From NCBI GenBank assembly GCA_016715465.1, contig JADKAA010000029.1:1736001-1800000 (forward strand): a stretch of 64,000 nt of DNA. Reading direction: 5' to 3'. Shown here one piece after another: positions 60,619 through 64,000 of the stretch. The notes under the pieces are model-generated. The model was not told where the DNA came from. It did no database searches and saw only the letters and a list, made by a program, of their open reading frames with translations. Numbering within the stretch: position 1 is the stretch's first letter; each line of letters begins with the position of its first letter. The DNA comes from Saprospiraceae bacterium (GTDB lineage: Bacteria; Bacteroidota; Bacteroidia; Chitinophagales; Saprospiraceae). A program made the translations under genes and the position numbers.

Positions 60619-61662
60619 ATGTCAAAATACCTCCTTATCTTAATAATATTAACTACAGCTCTAACAGGATTCTCTCAGACTCCGCAGATTGCTTTGGTGA
60701 AACCAAATGGTACAACTACTATTCATAGTACTTTACAATCTGCTTATAATGCATCCAGTGACGATGATTATATATATTTACCTGGGGGTACATTTGAAAC
60801 TTCTCTTCCTGTAGAAATTAATAAAAGATTACATATCATCGGGGCTGGTGTAAACGCAGACTCATCAATGGTTACTGGTATAACCAAAATACATCATCTC
60901 AAATTTAAGGAAGGAGCAGCAGGTGGGAGTTTAGAAGGAGTTAATATTTATTCACAGAGTGGCAATAATTCTCTGCATTTTGGCAATATATCTTCTAACA
61001 CGGAAGACGCTGCTATATCTTACACAATTGCAAATTGCCAAATATTTGGATGGGTTGATTTTTATAATTGGGAAAATGTCACTTTAAGAAATAATGTAAT
61101 AACTAATGCCGGAGTAAATGGATTTTTACGAAACTCATTTATTACAAATAATATTATGTACTGGATTGGTGGTGTCCTAGGACCAAGCATTGAATTTAGT
61201 AATAATATATTATTATCCATAAATTTTCCAAATAATTTGCCATCCTATTGTTTGTTTAAAAATAATATATTCAATCTATATGCTTGTGTAATTTCATCAA
61301 ATTCAATATTTCACAATAATGTAAATTTGGAACCAAACGTGAATGAAAATCAAGTTTTTAATAATTTGAATGAAATTTGGGATAGCATATTTATTAATCC
61401 TGGTTCAGTCAATAATACATTAAGTTGTAACATGTCAAAACCCGAATATCTTTACCATGATACGAATAATTATCACTTAAAAATAACTTCTGCTTGTAAC
61501 AATTCAGGAACAAATGGCACCGACAGGGGCATCTATGGTGGTGCATTTCCCTGGAAACCGGGCTCCATTCCCTCCAATCCACATATATACCATAAAAACG
61601 TGGCCGGCAGTACCAATGCCAATGGGCAGTTGCAGGTGCATTTTAAGGTGAGGACAAATTAA
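60619..61662 (+). CDS. Secreted beta-helix protein (paralogue 2)
   Basis: From ATG 60619 the protein has 347 residues with a signal peptide (MSKYLLILIILTTALTGFSQ). The start is preferred because the signal peptide begins here and the mature N-terminus TPQIALVKPNGTTTIHSTLQ aligns with paralogue 1. Beta-helix coils follow (NSFITNNIMYW, FSNNILLSINFPNN), then GTDRGIYGGAFPW and a final TNANGQLQVHFKVRTN. It is 86 bp downstream of paralogue 1 and 27 bp upstream of the protease gene, so the three may be co-transcribed. Confidence 0.7.
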   Translation: MSKYLLILIILTTALTGFSQTPQIALVKPNGTTTIHSTLQSAYNASSDDDYIYLPGGTFETSLPVEINKRLHIIGAGVNADSSMVTGITKIHHLKFKEGAAGGSLEGVNIYSQSGNNSLHFGNISSNTEDAAISYTIANCQIFGWVDFYNWENVTLRNNVITNAGVNGFLRNSFITNNIMYWIGGVLGPSIEFSNNILLSINFPNNLPSYCLFKNNIFNLYACVISSNSIFHNNVNLEPNVNENQVFNNLNEIWDSIFINPGSVNNTLSCNMSKPEYLYHDTNNYHLKITSACNNSGTNGTDRGIYGGAFPWKPGSIPSNPHIYHKNVAGSTNANGQLQVHFKVRTN

Positions 61663-61689
61663 ATTAAATCTAAGTTAGATATTACTGTG

Positions 61690-64000
61690 ATGTTCAGCAA
61701 TATAAAAAACCAAATATGCATATCAACTTTCTTCGTACTTTTTATGTACACAAATACATTTAGTCAAATCGTTAGTAAATCAATTTATTGCGGAACTCTA
61801 AGCCCAAATAAAAAATGGGAGGAAGAATTAGATAAAAAGAAAAGACTCTTTGAAATAACCAAAAATAAAAGAACAGCCACTGAGTACACAATACCTGTTA
61901 TTGTTCACATAATTCATAATGAAACAAATGTTGGTGTAAATGAAAATTTAAGCGAATCAAGAATAATTTCTCAAATCAACACATTAAACAATGATTTTGG
62001 TGCAACCAATAGCGACATTACAAATACACCATCATATTTCCTTCCCTATCTAGCTGGAGATAGTGGTATTCGCTTTTGTAGAGCCACCAATGATGAAAAT
62101 GGCAATATATTAACTGAACCAGGAATAAATAGAATAAATTGGGAAACATTAGGATGGAATAATCCCAGCAGTTATCCAAATACACCTCAAGGGAATTATG
62201 ATTTTAAGGAAAATTTCAATTCTTTTATCAAACCAAATACGATTTGGGATCCCACCAAATATCTAAATATTTGGATTAGTGATTGTTCCAACATTTTGGG
62301 ATTTGCATACTTTCCAGCAGGCATTGCAGAATACAATAACCAATTTGGAAGCTTAAGCATTGAGTCAATAACACAAAATTACAAAAGAACTGGCGTTGTA
62401 GTTTATGCAAGTGTCTTTGGCGATAATCCTATAACAACAAGTCATAGTAAAGGAAGGACTACTACACATGAAGTCGGTCACTGGCTTGGTCTCAGGCACA
62501 TTTTTGGTGATGCTGAGTGTGGAGATGATTATTGTGAGGACACTCCATATCAACTCGGAGGATATAATAGTAGCCCTATTGCTGGCGCAAATTTTGGGTG
62601 CCCACCCAATCCATGGCAAATTAATGGGTGTGGTGCAGGATCTTCCCCAAATGGTGAAATGTTTATGAATTATATGGATTATACGGATGATACATGCAAA
62701 TTCATGTTCACTTTAGATCAAAAATTAAGAATGCAAACTTGTATGGAATATGGCACATATAGAAACCCCTTACAGTACTCCATTGCTTGTTGCCCCTTAG
62801 CAGATTTAAAAATAATAAATCAATCTATTTCACCAACTACCCAAATATCTGGAGATAGCATTACAACGCATTTTGCTATAGATAATAATGGAATATTAGC
62901 GGCCAGTCCAAATTATGTAAATTACTATCTATCCTCCAATGATATTCTAACAATTAATGCAAATGGAGATATTCTCCTAGGTCAATACTTCTATAATAAT
63001 ACTATTTTACCTCAGTCTCAAACAATCCTTTTGCACGATACCATTGTAATTCCATCTGGATTAAGTACTGGTACCTATTATCTTTTTTTCGCTGCTGATG
63101 GTTCAAATATAATAGAAGAATGTATAGAAAACAACAATTATGCAACATCATTAATCAGTATTTCAGATCCGCCGCCAACATCAACTCAAATAGGGTATCG
63201 CTATTGGTTTAATAACAACTTTAATAACCTAATTAATATAAATTTAGCTTCAGGAAATACGCATTACAACATTCAGTCTAATATTTCCACCACATCATTA
63301 AATGGAGGATTGCACACTTATAATTTTCAATTCAAAGATGGAAATAACAAATGGAGCAGTATCGCAAGTTCCTTTTTCTATAAGAACTCATCCACTTTTC
63401 CTGCAGGTAGTGCAAGGTATCAATATTGGTATGACAACAGCCTGGCATTAGGCAGCACGCAAACCATTTCAAGTACAAATAATCTTATTGTTTTGAATAA
63501 CTTCAGTACTTCTAGTATTAGCCACGGCCTGCATACTTTCAACATTCGATTCAAGCCCGACGGCAAGCATTGGAGTTCCGTGAATTCAAGTTTTTTCTAC
63601 AAGCCTAAAATCCTACCATCAGGCCCACCCAGTTATGAATATTGGCTTGATCAAAATTATGCCAATAAGACATCTATAAATAATACCACTACGAGTAATT
63701 TTATTTTACTGGATAGCATCAATTATGATACAGTGAGTGCCGGCTTGCATACGTTCAACATCAGATTCAGGCCCGATGGTAAGGCATGGAGCAGCGTTAC
63801 TTCCAATTTCTTTTACAAGCCCAATGAATTGCCATCCGGCAATCATGAATATGAATACTGGCTGGACCAAAATTACAATGCCAAAACAACCATCGGCCAT
63901 GCTCCCACAAACAACCTTATAGTATTGGATAGCATTGATTATGATACCTTGCAGGAAGGACTGCATACATTTAACATCAGATTCAGACCCGATGGAAAAA
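61690..64000 (+). CDS. Secreted pappalysin-type (M43B) zinc metalloprotease, 3' end outside the window
   Basis: The frame is open from ATG 61690 to the window end (over 770 codons). After a signal-like N-terminus comes a propeptide-like segment (YTIPVIVHIIHNETNVGVNE) and the extended zinc motif HEVGHWLGLRH (residues 260-270). This provides the three His ligands and catalytic Glu of the metzincin HExxHxxGxxH pattern. A Met-turn candidate, FMNYMDYTDDTC, follows, with several Cys. This matches pappalysins such as ulilysin and cytophagalysin. Next come a CARDB-like region (about 370-490) and at least four repeats of about 72 residues (GLHTFNIRFRPDGKAWSSV; YEYWLDQNYNAKTTI) still running at the edge. 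A T9SS domain probably lies further on (inference). Confidence 0.85.
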   Translation, partial: MFSNIKNQICISTFFVLFMYTNTFSQIVSKSIYCGTLSPNKKWEEELDKKKRLFEITKNKRTATEYTIPVIVHIIHNETNVGVNENLSESRIISQINTLNNDFGATNSDITNTPSYFLPYLAGDSGIRFCRATNDENGNILTEPGINRINWETLGWNNPSSYPNTPQGNYDFKENFNSFIKPNTIWDPTKYLNIWISDCSNILGFAYFPAGIAEYNNQFGSLSIESITQNYKRTGVVVYASVFGDNPITTSHSKGRTTTHEVGHWLGLRHIFGDAECGDDYCEDTPYQLGGYNSSPIAGANFGCPPNPWQINGCGAGSSPNGEMFMNYMDYTDDTCKFMFTLDQKLRMQTCMEYGTYRNPLQYSIACCPLADLKIINQSISPTTQISGDSITTHFAIDNNGILAASPNYVNYYLSSNDILTINANGDILLGQYFYNNTILPQSQTILLHDTIVIPSGLSTGTYYLFFAADGSNIIEECIENNNYATSLISISDPPPTSTQIGYRYWFNNNFNNLININLASGNTHYNIQSNISTTSLNGGLHTYNFQFKDGNNKWSSIASSFFYKNSSTFPAGSARYQYWYDNSLALGSTQTISSTNNLIVLNNFSTSSISHGLHTFNIRFKPDGKHWSSVNSSFFYKPKILPSGPPSYEYWLDQNYANKTSINNTTTSNFILLDSINYDTVSAGLHTFNIRFRPDGKAWSSVTSNFFYKPNELPSGNHEYEYWLDQNYNAKTTIGHAPTNNLIVLDSIDYDTLQEGLHTFNIRFRPDGK

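Overview
The window looks like a chromosomal segment of a Bacteroidota bacterium, most likely class Saprospiria (inference). Reasons: C-terminal type 9 secretion system (T9SS) sorting domains, many large secreted repeat proteins (FG-GAP, HYR, Asp-box, MopE-type, YadA-head/S74), a Bacteroidota-type ParE, and TAnnTTTG promoter -7 elements about 20-26 nt ahead of several starts. No rRNA, tRNA or CRISPR array was recognised.

Layout. 0-1.5 kb: edge of a gene cut by the window, then a decayed IS30-family element with both terminal inverted repeats. 1.6-10.2 kb: T9SS cargo proteins around a histidine kinase (two-component propeller type) and a convergent NarL-type response regulator; a 16-bp palindrome recurs upstream of three genes here. 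10.6-13.8 kb: a tight operon of a UbiA-type prenyltransferase, a lipoprotein with terpene-cyclase-like toroid repeats and a polytopic membrane protein. 14-18.8 kb: two secreted proteins. 18.8-27.4 kb: a 1,925-residue secreted mosaic protein bracketed by about 0.5-kb direct repeats made of REP-like hairpin units. 27.4-31.7 kb: parE, two tandem-repeat regions, a CDGSH iron-sulfur protein and a frameshifted small acetyltransferase. 32.2-37.7 kb: a giant Cys-rich HYR/EGF-like protein followed by a 21-bp minisatellite. 38.4-41 kb: a decayed gene and a beta-propeller/YadA-head/S74 fusion. 41-45.2 kb: an operon of a SpoIIE-type phosphatase, a TM2/TPR protein, a CBS protein and a BamA-like outer membrane protein. 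45.2-46.1 kb: more REP-like repeats. 46.2-47.3 kb: a putative glycosyltransferase. 47.4-56.3 kb: a three-gene operon of fibre-like proteins of about 1,000 residues ending in self-cleaving S74 chaperones; the middle gene carries two single-base frameshifts. 56.9-58.8 kb: a lipoprotein and an unknown helical protein. 59.5-64 kb: an AT-richer segment with two paralogous beta-helix proteins and a pappalysin-like (M43B) metalloprotease that runs off the window.

Taken together, most coding capacity goes to the cell surface and secreted proteome. The best candidates for something poorly described are the S74 fibre operon, the palindrome-linked regulon around the kinase/regulator pair, the UbiA/toroid/membrane operon, and the structured intergenic repeats that flank whole genes.
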